A stretch of DNA of 64,000 nucleotides from Rhynchonema sp. JSB1_4. Its lineage: Eukaryota > Nematoda > Chromadorea > Monhysterida > Xyalidae. A program made the translations under genes and the position numbers. The stretch is from contig JASAMV010004059.1 of the NCBI GenBank assembly GCA_030248065.1, positions 1-64,000 of the forward strand, in the 5' to 3' direction. Below, piece after piece: positions 9,914 to 21,300 of the stretch (the stretch's first letter is position 1; the number at the start of each line of letters is the position of its first letter). Under the pieces are notes generated by a model. The model did not search any database, was not told the DNA's origin, and was given only the letters and a program-made list of their open reading frames with translations.

Positions 9914-11790
9914 TCAACCGCTTTCTGTTTCATTGCTAAACCCGGTTCGACTGTACATAGTTGGTCATACGTTTTGCTTTCTGCCGAAGAACACGGAATT
10001 TGACATTGAATGCAATTACGATAATGTCGTCACAAACCGTTCTCAACTCTGTGCAGCGAATGGCGATGCGTGAAACGTGTGTCTGTTTCTGCTTTTTCTC
10101 ACAACCCTAGGACAAGTTGTCTTCGTCGAGCCTAGTTTGAATCGCAACATGAAAAAAAAACAACCAAAATGGTCTGGGAACAAGTTTTAAAAATAATGAA
10201 TGGTTTTATTCACTGGCCCCGACAACTACACATGTACATCACTTAAAATGATTGCTGCACCAAATTGACTTATTTTCATTTTCCTGATCAGAACTGGAGC
10301 ACGTTGTTAACTGTACTTAACGTTGACATTATACTAGGCAATGCCGAACTCAAAAATACGCAACCTCGTTCGGATTTGATTAGTCAGATTAGTCTCGAAA
10401 ACGAAATAATCATGTGTCACAGGCGGAAAAACACCGCGACGCAACCCCCAAGGCCATTAAAACGAAAGTGCTCTTTCATGCTTGAGTTTCATTTCGTTGT
10501 TGATGTTGCTGACAACGCTCGCGAGAATGTTTTTTTCATTAAACGTTCTGGTGCATAATTTATATCCATTTTTTCAGGACAGTTTCCGCATCTCCTGCTG
10601 AATCAAAAAAATTAACCTTACCATTTTTATTGCTATTGTGTGAATACAACAATAAGAAGAATTAAACCATTGTAATTCGCGGAAAATAAGCATTTGTCAT
10701 TGCGTTTTTTTCAGGATCGTTACATTTTGACATGCTGGGCTCTTTCATAAAACGTTCGCGCTGCCCCACAAACAACCCAAAAACTGGCCCGTAAACCAAT
10801 AAAAACTGTTCGCATGCCGCTCTACTATATATGAAATTTATTATTTCCTTCATTTTTGAATGCCCGAAATATAGTCAAGATATGACTTTATTCAGAAACA
10901 TTCTGCTCCAACACAGAGTGAACGTAATTTAATTCTAAATGAATAACACTCCACACAAGTACGTCCTACTGATTGTTCCAGCATAAACTGTAGAAAACCG
11001 GTGCATAATTGGCAGAAAGCGGTTACCGCAATTGCTTTGCCGTTAAAAAATTAAGAGTAAAATAGAAATAACAGTATGTTTCAATTATATGCTCTGCCTT
11101 TCATGTTTCACTTTTCACCGACCGCAGCGTATGAAGGAATTCTGTTCCGGAACAGTATCAAAATTAATAGTGTCGAGAAACAGTTTAATGGTTTTTCTCC
11201 GCCCAGTAGCTAGCAATACTGTGCCTAATGGGGCTAAAAGTGCTCCCAGAAGTCATATTTTCTTTCTTAAACTCCAGTTAATTTGGCAGTGTTTAAAGAC
11301 CGTGAGTAATGAATGAGATACTTATTCAATTTGCCCGTACGACCAAGTCATCGTAATAACATTTTGAATGAAAGTAAAAACTTGTACATTGGCGTCATTG
11401 GTGTTTTCGTTTCGTTTAGCATTTTAGACAATTTTGAGTGCATAACGTGGGTCATTGAGCTACGTTCAGAAAAACATACGCAGTCGTAACCAAACAGTAA
11501 CCATACAGTCTGTTAGTGGTTTTCGTTTGACCCCGACAAATATTTAGTAGATAAAAGGTGTTGGACAGGTCACATGACTAATACCTGCTGATGTCAAGTT
11601 GCAGTAGGCATTTTAAACCAAGCTGCCGTTCCATCGTGGTGTCGGAATAGTAACATCTGTCACGAAAATTAATTTTCTTTTTGAACGATTGATTTGCAAA
11701 CGTTGGCATTTCCTGTTTGCAGTGCAACATTGATGCAATGCAATTAATATTCATCACTTTCAGGTTACAAAAAATTGTCACATGCTATTC
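9914..11790. other. Intergenic region between TIL copy B and the protease gene
   Basis: The first about 60 bp past the stop resembles the 3' flank of copy A. The rest is AT-rich with no splice-compatible coding sequence and no clear transposon ends. I see nothing further in it. Confidence 0.5.
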
Positions 11791-11800
11791 CTGTAGTATG

Positions 11801-11835
11801 TATAAATGAGTCGACATGCCCCAACACGTTCAGAA
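11801..11835 (+). promoter_or_regulatory. Core promoter of the PAN-S1 protease gene
   Basis: TATAAAT at 11801-11807 is followed about 30 bp later by an initiator-like TTCAGAAC around 11829-11836, the standard TATA-to-start spacing. That gives a 5' leader of about 100 bp before the ATG at 11932. This is inferred from motifs only. Confidence 0.5.
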
Positions 11836-11931
11836 CAAATAGTCCCAATCTATTCTGAAACGTCTAATTTCCGTTTCGAAGCTGAACTCACAATCGTTTA
11901 ACGGGTAACCGCATACGTACAAGCCAATAAA

Positions 11932-14900
11932 ATGGTTCACGCGGGTTTTGTCACAGTTCTATGTCTGGGCTGCATTTTGACACATTTCGCGGAAGCGATT
12001 GACACAAAGTTCGCCATGTCCAGTCCGACCAGCGGCTGTATTTTCAATCAACAGATGCTTTTGTGGACCGTCCAACGCTCAATTCAAAACTGCCAAACGT
12101 TTTGCTTACAGGTGAGGAGGAGCAATTTTGCTGTTTCCGGTCTTCTTTTTGTTTCTCATTAATAGTGTCAAAGCAAAAAACGCGGTGATGGTAGTTGAAT
12201 GGTAGGCAGAGCCCGGAAAGGGAAAGCATCACATCATATACTGAGAAGTTTGAAGCGTTGGTTAAATATTAGCAGCTAAAAGTAGTCCATTCGCCCGTTG
12301 GTTTGTAGTTTCCATTGATCAACCAACATTCGGACAATATTCTGCCATTCTCCACTTTCTCTTCCTTCTTCATTTACCAGATATTCAACTCTTCAGACCA
12401 AGGGTTGTCGTTCGGTGGTGTACAATCCGCCACGAGGCTGGTGCATCGCGTACGGTCTCACAAGAAGGGACATCGACAAAATGAGCGTCCGTCGGACCAG
12501 AGCACAATCGCGATTCGCAACGCCGTGCACCGGCGGACTGTATTCGGAGAAAAGCGTGTTTGGTAGGAACTGGGGGGTCTGCGGGCTCATGTTTTCTATG
12601 GTAACGGTTGTTGAGGCAATTTGAGCTACAATGTATGTGTGTGGCGGACGGGCAATTGAGCAAAGCCAGTTTGAGCAAGTGAAAAAGAGCAGAGTCCACA
12701 AGGGGCAGAACCTAAAAACGAATAGGCCTAAGCATAAGTTTAAGCCCAAACACAAAACTAATCTTCAGTGTAAGCCTAAACCTAAGCCGAAACTTGATAC
12801 CAAAACCAGCCTACGCCTAAGCCATTGGAACAAAATAAGTGCTCCGCTCTTTTGCCGCCACTGTGTGTGTATCATAAAGCTCGACACTCGTTTTGATCTA
12901 GAGCCGACGCGCGGACCACCCACCACGTCCACGACACTGAGGAGAACAACAACGACCAGGCGGACGACCGAGGCGCCAAGGCGGAGAACAACAGCAACCA
13001 GACGCACCAGATGGACAGTGCCGCGTAGAAGGTGACTATATTAATTGAAGAAATAAGAACCTCAATTTCGAGCGTGCGTGATTGACAATTTTTTTGACAG
13101 AAAAACATGTCTTTCTCAGAGTAGCAACCAGGCGAACGACCCGCCACCCAACGACAACTACCACGCGTGTCTGGCGACCACAATCTCGTCGTTTTGTGAC
13201 CGAGAAACAGACTCGTCGACCAGATGGTGTCCGGATCAGCAACATGTGCGGACAGCGACACATCAGAGCAAAGAGGATTGTCAGTGAGTTTCGTTCGTTT
13301 TGTTCGTTTTTGCGCACAATCAAACTTCCATCCAATTGAATTTACAGACTCCAAAAATGTAGTTATACACACCACGACGTTCCTTTTTTCACAACATGTG
13401 CGCTTCGCTTACATTCCGCGACTTTTCAGGCCCGGAAGTTCAGGACCGACATTTTCAGGCCCAGTTTTTCAGGCCCGGCCGATTCAGTCCCAGCATATTT
13501 GACCCGTTTATATATAGGCTTAGGCTCAGGCTCCAGCCGGGCTTGAACCGGCTGGGCCTGAACCTGTGCCCCGGGACTGAACCTTCGCTAACTCTACGGG
13601 CTGTTTCGGTCCATCTCTGGAAACATACAGTACGCGATGTTTCATTTCTGAACAAAACCTTTTCTCGCTCAGACGGCGAACCGTCCAGCGCATTCTCATG
13701 GCCGTGGCAAGCGTTCTTCAGTCCGGACTGGGGCCGTAAGCCCGGTTGCGGCGCCAGTATTATCTCATCGAATGTTGTTGTCACCGCTGCACATTGCATG
13801 GGGTGAGTGTGACGTCATGTCCTGGTTTGGCCACAAATAGACTTCACGGTTAGCTGGCTGATGTTTCAGCGATCCGCCACGTCCAAGCAACATGTGCGTA
13901 TTTGTCGGTGCCACGCACAAAAACAGAATCCGCGAGCGACATGAGTGTCTTCGTGTTGTTGATTATGAAGTGGGTGTCCCTTTGAATAAAAATGTAAAAT
14001 TTGTTGATATTTGATGTAAAAATTTGATAAAAACTTCAAAAATAAAAGTCCAGCGAGTTGACCTGAAATGAAAATCTTTATTCACTTTCCCCAGATCCAC
14101 CCCAAATTCGGTGTCAGCCCAGTTAAGCATGACATCGCACTGTTAATCCTCGAACAACATCTTTCCTTCAACGCCACCGTGCAACCGATATGTCTACCTC
14201 CATCCGATGACCTACCAGTCGGACGAGCGTGCTATGCGACTGGATGGGGAATGACTTGTAAGCAGCGTTGGGTTTTCGCATTGAGAACCGAAATTATTGT
14301 GGTCCGGAAAAAATAAATCTTGAAAAAGTTTCTAAAAATTCAAACAAGTTAAAAAAGTTCGATGATAAAAATTTTTTTATCCGACCCTGCTTGTAAGCTT
14401 GGGTTTATTTGTTTGGCGGCTTTTTTGGGACCCACCAAAAATCAAAATAATCCACCTACATAATAGCAAAACATTGGTGATAACTGACTAACTGATTCGC
14501 GTCAATGTTAAAAAGGCATTTTGGGGTCGACTCTTTTTCATCAAGGATCCAGGTCGACAACTTGAGTTTTGGATTGTCAATTCATTCTTGAAGAGCGCTA
14601 TCTCGTTGCAGACGCGGAACCACATGCGTTCCCCAACAAACCGCTGATGCAAATCACGATCGACGTTGTCTCCGGCCGAAACTGTTCCACTGAACCGGAT
14701 GGCAATCTTTGCGGATACGGACAAGCGCGCAACGGACGGTCGGCCAGTGTTTGCGGGGTTAGTGGCCTCGTCTGATGATTTCTGGACGCAAGCGTATATA
14801 AATACAAGAAGAAAAATGCCTGCTGTCGCGCGGCAAGAATCAGGATATGGTTCTCGGTATCATGCTGGTCGCATATAAAACACCTATACAAGATTGTTTA

Positions 14901-16960
14901 CTTCCCACAGTAAAAAGATATCTGTGACTACGCACAGGGGTAAAAGGCGACTAAAAACATCACCGAAACAGAATAAAAGCTTATTTGCCAAAAAATGAAC
15001 AGGAGTTAGAAAGAGGCATTGCATTCCATTTGAAAAGGATTAAAAAGCGATACGGCATCAAGACCATATTGCGGCCAACGCATGATCGTTTTACTCACTC
15101 TTTATCCGTTACTAGACGAATGACCTGGACAGCTTGCCGTCGTCGCCTCATTGCGCTATTGGCCGCAATATGGTTCCTTGATGGCGTATCGCTTTTTAAT
15201 TCACTTTTCAAATGGAATGCAATCCTCTTTCTAACTCCTGTTCATTTTTTGGAAATAAGCTTTTATTCTGTTTCGGTGATGTTTTTAGTCGCCTTTTACC
15301 CCTGTGCGTAGTCACAGATATCTTTTTACTTTGGGAAGTAAACAATCTTGTATAGGTGTTTTATATGCGACCAGCATGATACCGAGAACCATATCCTGAT
15401 TCTTGCCGCGCGACAGCAGGCATTTTTCTTCTTGTATTTTTGTTTTATATCGAGTAAGCGCATTTTCTCATTCGGTGGACGGAAAATACATATGATCACA
15501 CTGATAATTCGTTCACTATACAAAAGAATTCACTATGTAGAGGTTCACCTTGTGGTGGTTTTACTGTATTCATGTTACTGTTTCACACCTCAATCAAGTC
15601 AGAGCTAAAAAAGCGATGTCACCATCGGTTCGCCGACCCCAGAAACATAAACAGCTGACACATTACTGGAGATCAGATCACTATTACACTATTTATTCGC
15701 ATTGATCAATACTGAGTTCCGGTTCTAGTTCCGGTTCTGGCTCCGAAAAGTTCCAGATTTAAAAACCAATGCCACCGTTGGGTTTCTCGACATCGAAAAC
15801 CTATATACCGCACGCACTGTCGTTATGATCAGGCCAGTATTGTGCGACTTATTTGCATGGATAAATACTGAGTTCCGGTTCCAGTTCCGGTTCTGGCTCC
15901 GAAGAGCTTCGGATTGAAAAGCCAATGTCACCATTAGATTTCTCGACCCCGAAAACCTATATACCGCACGCACTGTCTTTATGATCAGACCAGTATTGTG
16001 CGACTTATTTGCATGGCTAAATATTGAGTTCCGGTTCCAGTTCCGGTTCTGGCTCCGAAGAGCTTCGGATTGAAAAGCCAATGTCACCATTAGATTTCTC
16101 GACCCCGAAAACCTATATACCGCACGCACTGTCTTTATGATCAGACCAGTATTGTGCGACTTATTGCATGGCTAAATATTGAGTTCCGGTTCCAGTTCCG
16201 GTTCTGGCTCCGAAGAGCTTCGGATTGAAAAGCCAACGTCACCATTAGATTTCTCGACCCCGAAAACCTATATACCGCACGCACTGTCTTTATGATCAGA
16301 CCAGTATTGTGCGACTTATTGCATGGCTAAATATTGAGTTCCGGTTCCAGTTCCGGTTCTGGCTCCGAAGAGCTTCGGATTGAAAAGCCAATGTCACCAT
16401 TAGATTTTTCGACCCCGAAAACCTATACACCGCACGCACTGTCTTTATGATCAAACCAGTATTGTGCGACTTATTTGCTTGATAAATACTGAGTTCCGGT
16501 TCCAGTTCCGGTTCTGGCTCCGAAGAGCTCCGGATTCAAAAACCAATGTCACCATTAGATTTCTCGTCCCCGAAAACCTATGTTCCGCACCCACTGTCTT
16601 TACGATCAGACCATTATTGTGTGACTTATTTGCATGGATAAGTACTGAGTTCCGGTTCCAGTTCAGGTTCTGGCTCCGGAGAGCTCCGGATTCAAAAACC
16701 AATGCCACCATCAGATTTCTCGTCCCCGAAAACCTATGTTCCGCACCCACTGCCTTTACGATCAGACCATTATTGTGTGACTTATTTGCATGGATAAGTA
16801 CTGAGTTCCGGTTCCAGTTCCGGTTCTAGCTCCGAAAAGTACTGGATCCAAAAACCAATGTCACCACCGAGTTTCTCGACCTTCAAAACCCTCGGTGCCG
16901 CGGCAGATTTCTCGTCCGATGTATCCCTGAGTTTTGAACGAACATTTTGCCGGAAAAAAA

Positions 16961-16992
<32 letters not shown>

Positions 16993-18205
16993 AGAAGAAG
17001 AACGTTTTTGCACTTTTTGAGAGGCGTTGGGTACCGTAACTCCACGACGCCGGTACCGATCAACGTCAAATTTTGAACGCAGATGTAGGGTGGCCTAAGG
17101 CACCTTGTAGTTAAATATTGAAACCATCGGTGCTTTGTTGTGGAATTACTGGCCAGTGAAATTTTTTTCTGCCGGCACTAACTCCGGACAACCATATGGG
17201 ACATGCGCTACCGCGCATGCCCCGATAGTGCACAGGTCAAGTAGCGTGTTCGACAATTAGGCATTCAAGCACTGTGATCATGTCCGAAGTCGACACGCTC
17301 TTTGCTTTCCACTGATTAGTTGTTTCTCGCGACACAACTTGAAAATCAAACGAAATCCACGTATCCAAGTAAATTTCCAAATTCGCTGCCGCACAGCAAG
17401 ATACGCCCCATAGTTAATTTCAGGTTCTAGACCCGAACGTCGACTTTTGAAACATTCAGGCAAGACACGCACACGTGCAGCTTGCCAGCCAGCCAGACAG
17501 CTGCGCGCAATGTTTCAGAACTGCGCGTGGTTAGCGTTCGGGTTTAGAACACGTGATGTTAACTACGGGGCGTATTTTGTGTGCGGTAGCGAATTTGGAA
17601 ATTTACTACACTGGAAAAGTTCTATTTGGGGCATGCGTCTGTCTTGAGGTTTCGTAACAAAAGGTTATACCAGTGGGGCTTTAATTGGGATCAAGTTGCA
17701 AAACGAAAGAAGCCTTACATGGTCCTTTTGGAACTATTAAATGCATGTTTTGGCCTTCCTAGGCGTTTATAAGCATTTTTATCATTTTACACTTTAATTT
17801 TTTTACAGTCCAATATGCAAATTATTGCGATTATTTGACAAAAAAAACATTTTGTGCAAGACATACCCATTTTGAACAAAACAACCCCCGCAATGTGCGC
17901 AACTTTGGTCGTGCTGCTGAGGGATGGAAGGAAACTCTTTAACCTAAGTCCCCAGCTAGGGGCTTATTCGGGTGGGGGGGCTTATTGGCACATCTCCGGT
18001 ACGTACATAACAGCATCAAAAATTTGGAAAACTTCCCGACCACAATTTTCAGGGAGACAGCGGTGGGCCACTATCATGCAAACGCCACGATGGACGTTTC
18101 GAACTGCAGGGCGTGGTGTCGTGGCGAAGAGGTGGTTGTATTAGTGGAGTCGGTGGATTCGCTAAGGTGTCTAGTGTGGTTGATTGGATAAAACAGTTTA
18201 TGTAG
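11932..18205 (+). CDS. Secreted PAN/apple-like + S1 (chymotrypsin-fold) serine protease
   Basis: Nine exons join in phase: 11932-12111, 12397-12562, 12902-13031, 13120-13283, 13673-13802, 13870-13969, 14095-14257, 14612-14757 and 18053-18205 (443 aa). Order: signal peptide (TVLCLGCILTHFAEA); PAN/apple-like module (NQQMLLWTV ... TKGCRSVVYN ... GWCIAYG); Thr/Arg-rich linker; CG linker cysteine; activation site AKR|IVNGEPS; then the protease domain with His57 (TAAHC), Asp102 (HDIALL) and Ser195 (GDSGGP). Architecture resembles factor XI/plasma kallikrein but with one PAN-like module. By hand alignment residue 189 is Ser and residue 216 is Arg, so it is unlikely to cleave like trypsin. It should be secreted as a zymogen activated by a trypsin-like enzyme. 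The last intron (14758-18052) is full of repeats. Fold and catalytic triad are certain; substrate unknown. Confidence 0.93.
13417..13605 (+). repeat. Interspersed CAGGCCC-rich repeat, copy 1
   Basis: The block runs from TTCCGCGACTTTTCAGGCCC to GTGCCCCGGGACTGAACC, with many internal TTCAGGCC units and a GGCTTAGGCTCAGGCTCCAG core. Inverted copies of the whole block occur at about 41946-42108 and 49515-49686. It sits in the intron just 5' of the protease-domain exon that begins at 13673. Type unknown; probably a short non-autonomous element. Confidence 0.7.
14800..15439. mobile_element. Palindromic foldback element in the protease intron
   Basis: Arms of about 277 bp (14800-15076 and 15161-15439) are inverted copies around a spacer of about 84 bp. 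Matching landmarks include GCCTGCTGTCGCGCGGCAAG on the left and its complement on the right, and GCGGCC at 15071 against GGCCGC at 15161. No transposase is encoded. It lies in the last intron of the protease gene. Confidence 0.8.
15715..16870. repeat. Tandem satellite, unit about 155 bp, 7-8 copies
   Basis: A unit containing CTGAGTTCCGGTTCCAG, then TCGACCCCGAAAACCTAT, then GCACTGTCTTTATGATCAG recurs with spacings of 154-157 bp (landmark at about 15883, 16039, 16194, 16348 and onward). Central copies are nearly identical and outer copies diverge, the usual pattern for an array that expanded from the middle. Open frames on both strands simply follow the repeat. It lies in the last intron of the protease gene. 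Confidence 0.9.
16958..17003 (+). repeat. GAAA microsatellite
   Basis: About ten GAAA units after an A run, ending in GAAGAAGAAG. A simple repeat inside the last protease intron, just 3' of the 155-bp satellite. Confidence 0.9.
17369..17606. mobile_element. TA-type MITE, copy 1 (about 238 bp)
   Basis: Terminal inverted repeats GTAAATTTCCAAATTCGCTG and its complement bound a hairpin with inner arms around GTTAACTACGGGGCGTATTT. A second copy is at 55358-55593, where both ends abut TA. TA flanks suggest a Tc1/mariner-like mobiliser. This copy is in the last protease intron. Confidence 0.75.
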
Positions 18206-18323
18206 TATATTATGGATGTGTACAAAACTATGTATACTGTAAAGTTCGCTTTTTCTTCCTGATTTGCGTTGAAACTGTTATACAGTTATGTAGTACCACT
18301 GACGTACTGTAAGTGTGTACTGT

Positions 18324-18329
18324 AATAAA
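18324..18329 (+). terminator. Poly(A) signal of the protease gene
   Basis: AATAAA lies 119 bp after the TAG stop of the S1 protease gene, in a T/G-rich context. It marks the likely 3' end of the transcript. Confidence 0.6.
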
Positions 18330-21300
18330 GCGTCGGTTGTTATTTTATATTGCCGCATATTGCCGCACGACATTTAAAACTTGTTTTACTGGCAGTCTTT
18401 GAACTGTGTGTGTGTCCACAATAAATTGTTTCCAAATTCTGACATGATTTTTATGACTCTCCACAGCAGTAGACGTTATTACTTTGCACTAATTTTCATT
18501 GGTTTCGTAAGTGCAAAAAGTGGTCCTCCCCGAAAATATGATGAAACTAACAGTTATGTATGTACATATTTGCTGACAACGAAGCACGCAGCGCGACGCG
18601 AAATTGCCATCAAGTGACTTTACGCAGTGCACAGCTCTCCACGAGAGCAAGCATGCTTCACTGTGGTTGTCTGGGCATAAAGCATGACTCACTCAGACAC
18701 ATTTTGGAATTTCAGAAATAATACATAAGCTGGGCGTGATTCTCCCTCGCATTCTGACGAACTAAAAGATGACCACCCAATTTATCTACTGGATCATTAT
18801 TTTTGGGCACCTTTGTCACGAAATTGACCAAAAATACAATTAGAATCATGGGACCCAAGAATATCAGAAGGCTGCTGCCGATTTTGTGTCCATATAAGTC
18901 AGTCAAGCACATGAGCTCCTAATTGTCCTGTCGACTATGTATTCCTCGTGTGTCGTGTGCATAAGCCATCTATGCGGTGGTCAACATTTTACTGGCCCAC
19001 TTTTGACTTCTGGTGGGTTGGAATTAGCAAATGAGGCTGAAAAGAACGTAGGACCGGAATTTCACACAAATGGGACCTGAACAGTAATGTCAGAGAACGA
19101 GAAACTCACAATTTTTGTCGCATATACCAAAATATGTACATGCGAATGGTAAATTTCAGGTCGAAACATTTTGCGTTTTGCATGATCCAACCAGCAAAGC
19201 AGCAATTGCATGCGCACAGCAAGAAGCATCTTTAATGAAATCCAGTGTTATCTGGACTAAACAACGTGGAGTTTTCACATGATTGGAAAAGGCAAACTAA
19301 AGGCGCTTTCACATTTAACCCAGACTCGGAATGCAATTTTGTCCAATGCATACCTAAAAGTGCTTCATCCATCACATACATAACGTGCGCATATTTTCAT
19401 TAGCATTCCAGTTGTGTGTTGCACGCGTGGCATAAATAGCCGCTCAAACTGTGCCGGCGATGGAGGCTCGAATGCAGTTTCGCTTCTGGTATCGTTCTCG
19501 AGGTTTATCGGTTCTGGCTAAATTTCCCATGCCTATTTACATGTTGCAACAATACATAATTATATACCCATAGCATCAACGTCCATGGCAAGCAAGATTA
19601 TAATCTATATGAGAAACCAGGAAGTTCACTCAAAATTTTTATTCACAAACCACACGTCCAATGAAAATTGTGGCTTATTTTGTTTCAATTTTGTGATCTT
19701 AGTTCCCATGCGCTCAACTGATGTTCCACACCAACACTCTGCGCGACACCCACAACAACAACAAACATGCACGCGCTGCGTTGGTCTGTAACTTATCGAC
19801 TCATGGCATGGACTCGGTTTGTGCAGTAAACAAGACCTCACTGGTTGTGTGAACACCCGCGTGGACATGACCAAACTATATGAAAATTATAGCTCTTTCA
19901 CTGGTTTTGTCACGCAAAAGCCACAAAAATTTATTCGTTGGCTGAGGAAAAGTGTTGGAAAGTTTCTCCAAGGGAAACCTTGAAGTTGCGCGGGACATCA
20001 GAACTAACAGAACCACTTCTTTTCCCCGAATGCAACAATATTTTTGTGCATGATCTGAGCAAACGCACGGTTTTCATGTTCTCATGTTCATAATAGTCAA
20101 CAACTTGTGCTGCTCAACAAAGTCCAACAAAGTGTCCATAGCCGCTGCTACCATCCCGCGGCAGTGCAAAAAGAGAGAGCATCATTTTCAGCGCACGCCT
20201 GAGCGAACGCTGGCGTAAATGAAATTCGCGACGCTAAACTGTTTCCAGCTTGTGCCATTGTGTAATCATTTGAGCGTCTGACTGCGCGCGGGCACGGCGG
20301 GCTGTCGAAAGTTCTGTGCTGTTCTGAGGCCAGATACGACGCTGCAATTGTTTTGAAATTTTGCGAAAAGTGAATTTTCTCCCGTGCATGTGCCCCTATT
20401 CGAGGAAAATCTTTCCTTCTGATCATTGCGGCCAGTGGAAAACCCGTTTCGTGATTGATCTAGCACGTCTTTCATCTAAACGCAACAGAGACCTGCAAAA
20501 CATCAGCGCAACCACTGCTCTTACCGCGCAGTTTCATTTGGGTTCGACATTGTTTATTCAAATATTTTCTGCACAGTTCAACCAGCAGATGTTTCACAGA
20601 GTGTGTAAATGCACAAGCATTCAAAATAGGTATGTACGAGCATACCTACAGAGATGACGAAATGAGACATACTCCAGATCTCAAATACTTTCGACGCATG
20701 TTTACAATTGACGAATGTCACATACAAACAACTTTTAGTCACGACCGGGGCCAGGGGTTCCCGACAGCAGCATCAGTAGCCAGACACGCCACCAGACCAG
20801 CCCCGGCAGCAAGCAGCAGTTTGTAATCCAATCCGTCCACAAATCGTGTATGCGATGCTCCCCAAAGGCTCGTTTTGGCTTTTATTATGCGTCTTTCCGT
20901 CTTTTGGCTGTCTGTCACTGCGTCTTTTCTGCTTTGCTGTTGTTGACTGTCTCTGCCTCTCTGTGCGTGGAATGTTCTTTCCATGGAGGGTTCTTGTTTC
21001 TAAGGTTGGGGCAGGATCTTTGCCTGATTCAGGGCAAGTTTTCATATCTGCATTCATGGTTCTGACACTGCGTTTTTCCTGCTCATCCTTAATCTTGAAT
21101 TTCAGGGAAACTTGTATGCCCTTGCTTTAAACAACACTGATACAGTTCTGGGATTGGTACTGTTCTCCTCATCAGTTTCGCGTGGTTCTTGGCATGCGCA
21201 CGGTTGTTGTTTCATCGGAATATCAGGAACCTCTTGGAAAAACGAATGTTCCGAAAACGTCCGCGGTGCATGCGCCGAAACTTTCTTGCTCGCAGAAAGT

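Noticed and set aside
15725..16829. Open frames of 99-134 codons on both strands
   Set aside because: They follow the 155-bp satellite period and repeat the same peptide; a tandem-repeat artefact.
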